From NCBI GenBank assembly GCA_002433805.1, contig DJIW01000047.1, positions 1-8,409 on the forward strand: DNA of 8,409 nucleotides, read 5' to 3'. This DNA comes from Competibacteraceae bacterium UBA6584 (GTDB taxonomy: Bacteria; Pseudomonadota; Gammaproteobacteria; Competibacterales; Competibacteraceae). The notes beneath the pieces were generated by a model, which saw only the letters and a program-made list of their open reading frames with translations, was not told the DNA's origin and searched no databases. The position numbers and the translations under genes are program-made. Shown piece by piece: positions 1 through 8,300 of this stretch; within the stretch, counting starts at the first letter, position 1, and each line of letters opens with the position of its first letter.

Positions 1-186
1 CAATATACTCAATGTGGCTGTTTGAAGCGGCTTTTTTTGAAATCTTCGCAATCGATTAGGGGTTCCTTTGGTCTGCGGATCAAACCATTTTTTCGACAAC
101 TGTGGCTTTTCAGCGGCTATCGTGTAAAGGCTTGAGCAAGGATGATGCCATTGTCGGCAGCATCCCATATCACAGCTACGATAATC

Positions 187-215
187 CTTATAGGCTCAAT
201 AATGCGCGCTTTCAA
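187..215 (-). promoter_or_regulatory. Candidate sigma70 promoter, leftward
   Basis: On the minus strand, TTGAAA (210-215) is followed by exactly 17 bases and then TATAAG (187-192). Each hexamer matches the sigma70 consensus at 5 of 6 positions with optimal spacing, and it lies in AT-richer DNA. Transcription would start near 180 and run off the left edge, so the target gene is probably outside the window or is the open minus-strand frame beginning at 168. This is a sequence match only. AT-richer DNA produces such matches by chance. Confidence 0.4.
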
Positions 216-431
216 TAGAACTTAAGTCAGAGTGAGTCAGCGTTTAAGGTTTCAGAATGAAACTAAGACGAGCGGTGGGATTGCGTTTTGAAAGCAGTCG
301 GAGAAGGTGTTTTTTGAGACGAGTGCGTTAAATTTGAGCCTTAGATTGATCGGGATGAGGAAGCGGGGAGTCAATAAGGGCCATTGCGCCTTCTGAAAGC
401 GTGCGACGGATGAAGCGCGGGGCCGGCGCGT

Positions 432-443
432 CGGACCGGTCCG
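432..443. repeat. 12-bp perfect palindrome
   Basis: CGGACCGGTCCG equals its own reverse complement. It lies 43 bases beyond the stop of the GH94 gene and 46 bp centre to centre from a second 12-bp palindrome at 478-489. It could be a protein-binding site or part of a 3' structure. It is not followed by a U-tract on either strand, so it is not a standard terminator. Confidence 0.45.
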
Positions 444-477
444 TGGGATCTTGCGTTGTCGAAAGCTCTATTTCAGT

Positions 478-489
478 TTGAGCGCTCAA
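478..489. repeat. 12-bp perfect palindrome over the GH94 stop codon
   Basis: TTGAGCGCTCAA is a perfect palindrome that contains the TGA stop of the GH94 gene (486-488 on the minus strand). With the palindrome at 432-443 it makes two self-complementary sites close together at the 3' end of the gene. Function is unknown. Each alone is expected to occur by chance about once or twice in a window of this size. Confidence 0.45.
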
Positions 490-3400
490 GGTCCATTCGA
501 CAGCGTTACATACACGCGGTGGCTCGCGCCGTCTTGAAACAGGGGAATACAGGCCGCGCCGTACTCGATGATGCCCTCGCCCTCATCGATAGTCACCGCT
601 GCTACCCGTTTGGCGTTGCGCTCGGGATTGCGGACTTCAATGTTATAAACCGCTTGACCGTCCGGTAACCGATAACGCAGTTTAAAGCCCGGCCAAGCAT
701 CGGGAATGCTGGGCCGCAGCCGCAAGCCGCGTCCTTCCCGCAATTCCAGGCCCAGAATGGATTCCAGGGCCACGCGCAGCATCCAACCCGCCGAACCGGT
801 ATACCAGGTCCAACCGCCGCGCCCGATATAGGGAGCGACTCCATAGATATCGGCGGCGACCACAAACGGCTCGACTCGATAGACCGCCACCTGCTCGGGC
901 GCGCGCGCGCGGCTGATCGGGCTCAACATCTCCAGCAGTCGCGCGGCTTGATCGCGCCGGCCCAATTCCGCCATCGCCCGCACCACCCACAAAGCGGCAT
1001 GGGTGTATTGCCCGCCGTTTTCACGCACGCCGGCGACATAGCCCTTGATATAGCCGGGATCGTGCGGCGTGTGCTCGAACGGTGGAGCCAACAGCCGGAT
1101 CAAACCCTCGCGTTCCGAAATCAACTGTCGTTCGACCGCGTCCAAGGCCGACTCGGCGCGCTTCCACGGAGCCGCCTTGGATATAACCGCCCAGGCTTGG
1201 GCCAGGGCGTCGATCCGGCATTCGTCGCTGGCGGCGGAACCCAACACCGCGCCGTTGTCGTACCAAGCCCGGCGATACCATTCTCCGTCCCAACCGTGTT
1301 CGTTGAGCGCGCTGGCCAGATGGCTGCGGAAAGCGGCGTAACGCCGCGCGCGGTTGAAATCGCCGTGTTGGCCGCATACCGGAATGAAATCGCCCAGAAT
1401 GGCGTAGAGAAAAAACCCCATCCAGACGCTTTCGCCCCGACCTTCGCGACCGACCCGATTCATGCCATCGTTCCAGTCGCCGGTACCCATCAACGGCAGG
1501 CCGTGAGCGCCTTGGGTCAAGGACCGATCGAGCGCCCGACAGCAATGTTCGTATAAAGAGGCGGTTTCGCCGGAATCCTCGGGGCATAAAAACGCTTCAT
1601 CCTCGCCGGGTTCCAGCAGCCGCGCCTTGAGAAAGCGCGCCGGCTTGTCAAACAGGCCCCAGTCGCCGGTGGCGCGAGCGTAGAACGCCGCCAACCACGG
1701 CAGCCATAACAGATCGTCGCTGAAGCGGGTGCGGATGCCGCAATCGCTGGGCGGGTGCCACCAGTGCAGCACATCGCCTTCCTGAAACTGATGGTTGGCG
1801 TTGAGCAGCAATTGCCGGCGGATCAGTTGGGGATCGTGATAGAGCAGGGCGGCGGCGTCTTGCAGTTGATCGCGATAGCCAAAAGCGCCGCCCGACTGAT
1901 AGAACGCCGAGCGGCCCCACAGCCGGCAAACCAAGGTTTGATAAGCCAGCCAGCCGTTGACCATCAGATCGACCGCCGGCGCGGGAGTCTGGATATGCAC
2001 CGCTCCCAGCCAATCCCGCCAGAAGGTTCGCACCTCGGCCAAGGCCGCCGTCGCCACGCCGACCGCCCGGTAGCGTTCGAGCAGGCGGCGGGCCTGCGCG
2101 CGATCATCCGCTTCGCCCAATAGGAAAACCTGCTCCACCGTCGCGCCGGGTTCCAGCCGCAGCGTCGTTTGCAAGGTAAAACAGGGGTCGAGAGCCGCGC
2201 CCACCCGGCCATCCAGGATTTTGTCGCGCGCCAGCGCCGCCGGCCGGGCCGGGTTGCCGTAACGGCCGAGAAACGAGGCGCGGTCGCCGGTCACATGGGT
2301 CGGCGCGCCGGTCTGGGACGCGGCGGCGAAGGCGACGCGGCCAGAAAATTCGCGGTTATAACTTTCGGCCAGTAACGCGCCGCTGGTCGGGTCCCGATCG
2401 ATGATCAGTTGATCGGCGTAATCGGTCGGCAACACCCCGAGCACCAAGCGGGCATAGGCAAACAGCGACAGTTGGCGCGGTCGGTTGCCGCGGTTGCGCA
2501 GGCGGATCAAGGCCAGCTTGACTGGATCTTCGCGCGGCGCGAACAGAACGATGTCGTGTTCCAGATTCTGGCTGGCGTGTCGGTAGCGGCTGTAGCCGAA
2601 GCCGTGGCGCACTTCGTAGGCGACCGGTTGGGGGATCGGTCCGGGCAACAAGGACCAAAACGCGCCGCTGTCCTCATCGCGCGCGTAAAACGCCTCGCCG
2701 TGCGGATCGAGCACCGGGTCGTTGTACCAAGGGGTCAGGCGGTTCTCGCGGCTGTTCTGACTCCAGGTATAACCTGCGCCGGTTTCGCTGGCGAGAAAAC
2801 CGAACTGCGGGTTGGCGATCACGTTGGTCCACGGTTGAGGCGGCAAGCGCAACCGGCCGTCGGCGTCCGGGTGCAGGCGGATGACGTATTCGCGTCCGTC
2901 GGCGCTAAAGCCGCCGTGACCGTTCCAGAACTGCAACGGTTCTTCAGGGATCAGCGGAGGTTCGTTCGGAAGGCTGGGATTTGTGCCTCGGAGGCTTGAA
3001 TGCGCGGCGGCCTCGACGGAGTGCGGGATCGGGGACGGCGTCGGGGGGGAAAGCGGCCCCGCGTTCGCGGCCGCCTCGAACGCCGCGTCGATGTCGGCCG
3101 CCCCGGCGTAATCCGCCGCCAGCGCCAAGGCGGTTTCGCGATCCGCCGCCGCGCCGAGCAGGAAGGTCAATCGGGCTTCACCGCCCGCCGCCAGCTCCAC
3201 GTTCTGGCGCAGGCTGACAATCGGGTCCAGCACGTTGCCGACCGTGCCCGAGAGCGGTCCGGGCGCGATCAAGGCGCTCGGTTCGGCCAGCGTGTGGCTC
3301 CGGCCGATGAAGCGAACCCGATCAGTTTCATATTGGAGCCATGCGTCGGGGCTAGCGCCGGCGAGCGCGTGCACCAGCCAGCAGGGCCGCTCTCCGGGCG

Positions 3401-3926
3401 CGCGCGGTCGCCGCCGCGCTAGCAAGGCCCTCGTTTCCGCCGCCCATTCGGTTTGAATGAAGATTTTGGAAAAGGCCGGATGAGCGGCGTCGGCCGACGG
3501 CGCGTTCAGCACGACCTCGGCGTAACTGGTCAATTCCAGGCGGCGGGAGCGGTCGCTGAGATTGCGCAAGGTGGCGCGCCGCAATTCGAGATCGCGGCCG
3601 CGCGGAACGCAAACCTCCAGTTGAGTTTCGATGCCCAAATCCCGCCGCGACAGTTCGACCAGCCCGACGCCGAATCGGTGGCTGAAGGCATCGGGTGTTT
3701 TAGGCGCCGGCTGTCCCAGCGACCAAAATTCGCCGCTGTCCAAATCGCGCACGTAGAGGAAAAATCCGTCGCCGTCCTCGGTGGGATCAGCATTCCAGCG
3801 GGTTAGCGCCAGATCGCTCCAGGCGGAATAACCGGTCCCGGCAGCGGTCAAAAAGGTCGCATAGCGGCCGTTGCCGAGCGGTTGGCCCCCGAACGCGCGG
3901 GCGTGCTGAAACAAAGCATCAGACAT
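486..3926 (-). CDS. GH94 glycoside phosphorylase, stand-alone C-terminal half of cyclic beta-1,2-glucan synthase type
   Basis: The protein has 1146 residues and no signal peptide or membrane segment, so it is probably cytoplasmic. A first beta-sandwich domain (about 15-275) carries the NdvB-like signatures AAGTGYSAWSDLALTRW, ELTSYAEVVL and HPAFSKIF. A Pro/Ser-rich linker (about 283-330) follows. A second, homologous sandwich (about 333-640) has NGHGGFSADGREYV and GYTWSQNSRENRLTPW. The catalytic (alpha/alpha)6 domain (about 650-1090) has FGYRDQLQD (681-690 region), GTGDWNDGMNRVG (from 814), GYIKGYVAGVRENGGQYTH (to His976) and WYTGSAGWM (1041-1049). GH94 enzymes split beta-glucosidic bonds with phosphate and inversion. 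The Asp of the DWND motif is the likely general acid, and Arg685, His976 and Thr1043-Gly1044 fit the phosphate site. In cyclic glucan synthases this part controls glucan length, after GT84 and GH189 parts of the same chain, and both of those are missing here. The ATG at 3926 is the first start after an in-frame TGA (3978-3980). AAGGGA lies 8 bases upstream. The substrate is inferred to be a beta-1,2-glucan or sophorooligosaccharide, but another beta-glucan is possible. Confidence 0.9.
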   Translation of the reverse strand: MSDALFQHARAFGGQPLGNGRYATFLTAAGTGYSAWSDLALTRWNADPTEDGDGFFLYVRDLDSGEFWSLGQPAPKTPDAFSHRFGVGLVELSRRDLGIETQLEVCVPRGRDLELRRATLRNLSDRSRRLELTSYAEVVLNAPSADAAHPAFSKIFIQTEWAAETRALLARRRPRAPGERPCWLVHALAGASPDAWLQYETDRVRFIGRSHTLAEPSALIAPGPLSGTVGNVLDPIVSLRQNVELAAGGEARLTFLLGAAADRETALALAADYAGAADIDAAFEAAANAGPLSPPTPSPIPHSVEAAAHSSLRGTNPSLPNEPPLIPEEPLQFWNGHGGFSADGREYVIRLHPDADGRLRLPPQPWTNVIANPQFGFLASETGAGYTWSQNSRENRLTPWYNDPVLDPHGEAFYARDEDSGAFWSLLPGPIPQPVAYEVRHGFGYSRYRHASQNLEHDIVLFAPREDPVKLALIRLRNRGNRPRQLSLFAYARLVLGVLPTDYADQLIIDRDPTSGALLAESYNREFSGRVAFAAASQTGAPTHVTGDRASFLGRYGNPARPAALARDKILDGRVGAALDPCFTLQTTLRLEPGATVEQVFLLGEADDRAQARRLLERYRAVGVATAALAEVRTFWRDWLGAVHIQTPAPAVDLMVNGWLAYQTLVCRLWGRSAFYQSGGAFGYRDQLQDAAALLYHDPQLIRRQLLLNANHQFQEGDVLHWWHPPSDCGIRTRFSDDLLWLPWLAAFYARATGDWGLFDKPARFLKARLLEPGEDEAFLCPEDSGETASLYEHCCRALDRSLTQGAHGLPLMGTGDWNDGMNRVGREGRGESVWMGFFLYAILGDFIPVCGQHGDFNRARRYAAFRSHLASALNEHGWDGEWYRRAWYDNGAVLGSAASDECRIDALAQAWAVISKAAPWKRAESALDAVERQLISEREGLIRLLAPPFEHTPHDPGYIKGYVAGVRENGGQYTHAALWVVRAMAELGRRDQAARLLEMLSPISRARAPEQVAVYRVEPFVVAADIYGVAPYIGRGGWTWYTGSAGWMLRVALESILGLELREGRGLRLRPSIPDAWPGFKLRYRLPDGQAVYNIEVRNPERNAKRVAAVTIDEGEGIIEYGAACIPLFQDGASHRVYVTLSNGP

Positions 3927-4083
3927 GAACGGTTTCCCTTTGGCTTGGTCGCAGACATGATGAAGTTTAGTATTAGTTCAACAGCCGCGTCGGCGGCGCG
4001 GCTGGATTTGTTACGAAACAGCCGCCCACCAGGCGTTTGGAACTCGATTCAACCGTCAAACCCGCTTTTGAGAAAGACCGCTT
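3927..4083. promoter_or_regulatory. Divergent intergenic region of the GH94 and protease genes
   Basis: These 157 bases must hold the promoters and leaders of both divergent genes unless transcription begins inside one of them. Visible elements are a Shine-Dalgarno-like AAGGGA on the minus strand (3935-3940), GAGAAAG on the plus strand (4070-4076, 7 bases from the protease ATG), a GC-rich hairpin (3982-4004) and a near-palindrome TGTTACGAAACA (4009-4020, 10 of 12 positions symmetric). I found no convincing -35/-10 pair on either strand. Confidence 0.45.
3982..4004. repeat. Perfect 8-bp GC-rich hairpin between divergent genes
   Basis: CAGCCGCG (3982-3989) and CGCGGCTG (3997-4004) are exact reverse complements around a 7-base loop. 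The element lies 56-78 bases before the GH94 start and 80-102 bases before the protease start. No U-tract follows on either strand, so a terminator is unlikely. An operator or a 5'-leader RNA structure is possible. Confidence 0.5.
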
Positions 4084-5331
4084 ATGACGATAAGAACATT
4101 GGTGCTGGGTGTCGCGCTATCGGCCGTCGCCACGCTGGTCGCGGCCGGCAACGGAGGTGTGGAGAGCCGCGCCGGCCAAGGCCCGAGCCTGGATTCCCGA
4201 GGCGCTCCACCGGCTCCCGCCGTCAAGGATCTCCATTCCAGGCCCGGTTATTGGACGCCGGAGCGCTATCGCGGCGCGCGGCCGATGCCGTTGCCTTCCG
4301 GCGAGGAAGCCAGCCAACAAAAACTGATCGAGGACATATCCGGCGGTCAGGACGATCCGGCTGCCCGCCAAGAACGCTCGGACGACGCCCGGCCCGGCCA
4401 ACCGCCGCTGTTGGATTCCTCCGAGCGGGAATTGTTGGAAAAACGCTTGTATCTTCCCGATGACAGCCGAGCCGAACCCGCCGAACCGGGCGCGAAGCGA
4501 GGATCGCCCGACGCGCCGGTCCCCCAGCTCGCCGGCGAGCGCGCGATCCCGTTGGATGTGGGCGTCCGTCGCGCTTATTTCAGCAGCCAACCGCTGGTGC
4601 CGCTGGCGGCTGACCGCGAGTACCCCTACAGCGCCATCGGCAGGCTGTTTTTTACGATTCCAGGGCAGGGGGATTTTGTCTGCTCCGGTTCGGTGATCGC
4701 CGCCCGGCTGGTGTTGACGGCGGGCCACTGCGTGCATTCGGGTTCCGGTAACGAGCAAGGGTGGTTCACCAACCTTGAGTTCGCGCCCGCCTATCGCGAC
4801 GGCGTTGCGCCGTATTCGACCTGGAAGGCGGCGACCGCGTTCGTGACCGACCCTTGGTACAAAGGCCAGGATAAAGTCCCGAACGTCGCGGACTACGCGC
4901 TGATCGAACTGGAGGATCAACTGGTGGGCGGCGTGTCCAGGCGGATCGGCGAGGTCGTGGGATTGCTGGGTTATCAAACCAACAGCTTGATGCCCAATCA
5001 CGCCCACCTGATCGGCTATCCGAGGGTTTTTGAGGCCGGCGAGCGGATGCATCAAGTCACCGCGCAAAGCTACCGGCGGGAGACTCGATACAATACCGTG
5101 CTTTACGGGTCCGACATGAACGAGGGTTCCAGCGGCGGGCCTTGGATCATGAATTTCGGGCCGGCCGCCGCCGGTCAAGTCGGCGCCAACGACCCGGCGC
5201 GCAACCGGGTCATCGGCGTCACCTCCTACGGTTTCGAGACCTTGGAAGTGCAGGGCAGTTCGACGCTGAACGACACCTTCACGTCGATGCTGGGCCGAGC
5301 CTGCGCCCGCCGCGAGGGCAACTGTCAGTAA
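4084..5331 (+). CDS. Secreted trypsin/V8-like serine protease (chymotrypsin fold)
   Basis: The protein has 415 residues. Residues 1-21 form a Sec signal peptide: Arg4, a hydrophobic core, and a VAA cleavage site before Gly22. Residues 22 to about 178 are Pro-, Gly- and charge-rich without a recognisable fold and probably act as a pro-region or spacer. The peptidase domain starts near YPYSAIGRLFF (181-190) and ends near 405. The catalytic triad is complete: His215 in LTAGHC, Asp270 in VADYALIEL and Ser350 in EGSSGGPW. Cys200 and Cys216 match the conserved pair flanking the catalytic His. A second pair, Cys407 and Cys414, sits at the extreme C-terminus. Asp344, six residues before the Ser, occupies the position that gives trypsin its Arg/Lys preference. 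The same Asp also occurs in V8-like relatives, so specificity stays open. An in-frame TGA at 4069-4071 means that the ATG at 4084 is the first possible start, with GAGAAAG upstream. The protein is inferred to act in the periplasm or outside the cell. The gene is divergent from GH94 and converges on the discoidin gene, so a functional link with the glucan genes is unproven. Confidence 0.9.
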   Translation: MTIRTLVLGVALSAVATLVAAGNGGVESRAGQGPSLDSRGAPPAPAVKDLHSRPGYWTPERYRGARPMPLPSGEEASQQKLIEDISGGQDDPAARQERSDDARPGQPPLLDSSERELLEKRLYLPDDSRAEPAEPGAKRGSPDAPVPQLAGERAIPLDVGVRRAYFSSQPLVPLAADREYPYSAIGRLFFTIPGQGDFVCSGSVIAARLVLTAGHCVHSGSGNEQGWFTNLEFAPAYRDGVAPYSTWKAATAFVTDPWYKGQDKVPNVADYALIELEDQLVGGVSRRIGEVVGLLGYQTNSLMPNHAHLIGYPRVFEAGERMHQVTAQSYRRETRYNTVLYGSDMNEGSSGGPWIMNFGPAAAGQVGANDPARNRVIGVTSYGFETLEVQGSSTLNDTFTSMLGRACARREGNCQ

Positions 5332-5365
5332 GCCCGAGCCTTTTCTCGAACCCTGCGGGAGTCGC

Positions 5366-8300
5366 TCAGCGAACCGCCGCTTTCGCGCCGTAGTGGAATT
5401 CGACCTCGGCTGGAAATTGATCCAGGGTCGCGGTGTGGTCGGTAAACGTGGTCACCGGCCGGCCGTTGAGCTGCACGGCTTGCAGCGGCCGGTCCAGCGG
5501 CGAATGCAGGATGATCCGGCCCGGCGGCACGGTGATATCGCCCGATAGCTGTACCCGCAACAGGTCGGGTCCGTCCATCCCCATCCGGTAGTTGAGCGTG
5601 CCGTGCCAGGTGGGCAACCGCTTGACCGCGACGCCTTCCGGGCTGGTGGCCCAGGCGGCGGGGATGCCGGCCCCGATCACCAGCGCTTGATCGGCTTCGC
5701 GTTCGTAGGCGAACAGGCTGCGCGCCGAGCGGATGAAATCGGAACCGACCCAGGTGTGCGGCATGTCGCCGATGAAACGCGGGGCCTTGGGATCGCGCCA
5801 CACCACTTCCGCCCAGTGGTTCCACGCCGCCGGCCGTTGGCCTTCAAAGAAAAAGGCCAGCGCTTCCTGCGCCTTTTCGCGAAAGCCCAGCCGGATCAGG
5901 GTGCCCACCGCGCGCAATTCGTAAGGGGTATACGCCTGCCAGTCTTCTTGACCGTCGCGACGCTGTCGGAATTGATCGAAATAGCGCTCGAAGGTCCGAT
6001 CCAGGGCCGGTTGCGGCAAGCGGCCCAGCTCGCCGCCCGGATCGACCGCGACGGTGGTCGAGGTCGGATCGAAATCGCCCAGTTCGACCGCGCCGGGGAT
6101 GAAGTCGATTTGATGGGTTTTCAGCGTGGCCCGGATCGAGGCGTACAGATCCTTGCGGAAGGCGTCGCGCAAGCTGGCGAAGCGCTGCGCCGGTTGGTCT
6201 TCGCCCAGGATCACCGCGATGTCGGCGGCGTCCTTGAGCCCGCGCAAGATGAAGAAGTTATCCCAATAAGAATGACGGGGATGGCTGGAATAACCCTCAT
6301 GGCTGATCGACTCCGGCACCAGGCCCAGATAGGCGATGTTGGTCGGATCGGTGCGATAAGCGTCCGTCAACCGCTGCTGGCGCAGAAAGTCGATGTAATC
6401 CACCGCCTTGACCACGAACGGCCACATTTCGCGCAGGAAGCCGACATCGCGGGTATAGCGGTAATACTCCATGATCGCGTAGATCAACTGCCCGTGGCTG
6501 TCGTGTTCCGGCACCGGATCGGCCCCGCGCTGATCCACGCAGCACGGCACCTTGCCGTCGGGCTGTTGGTAGGGGGTAAACCACAACAAAAACTGCCGGA
6601 CTTCGTCGGTGTAGCCCATGCTGAGCAGGGCGGCGGAAGTCAGCGCGCCGTCGCGGATCCAGGAGCGGGCATAGGTGCGCGAACCGGGTTGGATCGCCGG
6701 ACCGTTACGGTTGATCAAGATGTAAGCCAGATTGCTTTTGATGCTGTCGGCGAGCTTCTTCCCGGACGGCGGCAATTCCAGTTTGACGCGATCCAGACGG
6801 GTTTCCCAATCGCTTTGCGCCTTGGCCAGCAGTTGGTTTTCCAGCACGGCCGCATCGGCGTCGGTGGGGGGCAGGGCGCCGAGGCTTTCGGTTCCGTGAA
6901 AGGGCACCCGCAGAAACACCTCGCGCGCTTCGCCCGGTTTGAAGTCCCAGCCGTATTCGAGCACTCCGGAGGCGTGGCCGAGCGGATCGTCCACGGCGGT
7001 TCGTTCGGGCAATTTATCGTCCAGCAGAAAGTCGGTGATCAGGCCGTGGTCGAAGGCGGCGGCGCTGAACCGATCCGGCGCCGTCAGCGCGAAAACCACC
7101 TTGGAGCGGTCGTTTACCCAAATCGCGCGGTCGGCGTATTCCAAGCGGCGGATCGGCGAGACGCCTCCCATCATGTTCAGCGATTGCCAAGGCGGGTTGA
7201 CCTGAAACGGGCGCACGGCCAAAAACAGGGTCAGGTGGCGATTCTGGCCGCTGCGGTTTTCGAGCCGGTAGCGGGCGTGTAACTCCGATTGGCCCGGCTT
7301 GCCGCTGGCGAAGGCGGTGACCGTGAAGCCGATCTGGTCGCGTTCCCAACGCACGGTGGGAATCGGCAGATAACCGTCAGCTAATTCCTGAACCGGATTG
7401 ACGTCGGCCCAGCTCAGCAGCTGGCCGTCGGCAAACAGAAACGGTTCGATGCTGAAACCGCCTTTATCGACCTCCAGCGCGCCGTCCTGGTTCATCAGCG
7501 CTTCCTTGCTGTCGCCGCTCACGCCGATCAGCGTCCAGTAGCTTTGTTCCCCCTGCAGGTAGCGCGGATAGAGGCCGCGCCGGACATCGCGGGCGACGGC
7601 TTCAAAGAAGCGGTTGATCGAGGTGGAGAATTCGTAGCTTTGCACTTGAAGCCGGCGGATGCCGTAGCCGCGACCCCGGCTGCTGCGTTCCAGGGTGAGC
7701 CGCAAATAGCGGGACTCGGCGTCGGGCAAGTAAAGGTAATCCCGCCGGCCGTTGCCCCCGCGCACGGTGTAGAGGGTCTTCCACGCATCGCCGTCGTCGG
7801 AGGCTTGGACCTGATAATCGACGGCGTAATCATCCGCGTTCCAGTCTACCACCAGGCCGCCGTATTCGCGGACGGTCTGAAAATCCATCAGCAACCACTG
7901 ATCCTCGGCCAGCGCGCCGCTATGCCAGCCCTCGGTGATCTGATCGGGATCGAGAATGCCCGCCGCCGGAAAACCCTCGGCGGTGGTCGAAGCGCTGAGC
8001 GTGGGATTTTTTAAGTAGAGCTCCGCCGGCTCGCGTTCCTCCAAGGTCAATTGGTCGATCCAGATCGAGCCTTTGGCTTGACCGCCGGGCACGACGGCTA
8101 TTTCGATGGCGACCGCCTCCTCCAACGGCCCTCCCGGACCCCACGCCAGGCTGAGATGGCGTTTCTTGACCGTCAGCGGTTGCCAGTCGTCGGCGAAGCG
8201 GTAGTCGCGCTGCTTGTGCCACCAGACATTTTCCTGGGGAGCCACCAACTTGAATTCAAAATCGACCGGCGGGGTCTCGCCGCGCGTGTAAGCGCGAAAC

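Larger units (their letters stand above)
1..485. other. AT-richer flank without a recognisable gene
   Basis: No protein family is recognisable here. The first 360 bases are about 44% G+C by hand count, clearly below the coding DNA to the right, so the stretch is either true intergenic DNA or of different origin. It holds a leftward promoter-like sequence (187-215), a short direct repeat of TGACT on the minus strand (about 225-240) and two 12-bp perfect palindromes near the right end. Two small minus-strand frames exist. One of 53 codons (328-489) starts with a TTG overlapping the stop of the GH94 gene. The other runs from an ATG at 168 off the left edge without a stop. Neither has a convincing ribosome binding site or a recognisable product. 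No clear rho-independent terminator was found for the GH94 gene. Confidence 0.6.

Noticed and set aside
14..39. Terminator-like sequence with a run of seven T
   Set aside because: The stem before the T-run is only about four pairs with one G-U, too weak to call, and no gene is seen upstream of it.
456..668. Plus-strand frame starting MSKALFQFE, similar to the GH94 start MSDALFQHA
   Set aside because: About 15 of 20 bases match between the two sites, but the similarity ends there. The rest of the frame is antisense to the GH94 3' end. It is most likely chance.
899..911. 13-base alternating GC run (Z-DNA-like)
   Set aside because: It is inside the GH94 coding region and simply encodes Arg-Ala repeats in GC-rich codons.
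3882..4463. 193-codon plus-strand frame spanning the intergenic region
   Set aside because: It begins antisense inside the GH94 gene and then runs out of frame through the start of the protease gene. The translation has no domain signal.
4117..5178. 353-codon minus-strand frame over the protease gene
   Set aside because: It lies opposite a protein with a signal peptide and a complete catalytic triad. It is a compositional shadow without motifs.
5332..5365. Possible terminator between the convergent genes
   Set aside because: Only a 4-bp stem (CGAG/CTCG, 5335-5348) with a 6-base loop is present, and no U-tract follows on either strand.
5603..7282. 559-codon open frame on the plus strand, antisense to the discoidin/GH15-like gene
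   Set aside because: Long antisense frames are common in GC-rich genes. The minus-strand protein has clear domain motifs throughout, and the antisense product is repetitive in Arg, Gly, Ala and Val with no family resemblance.
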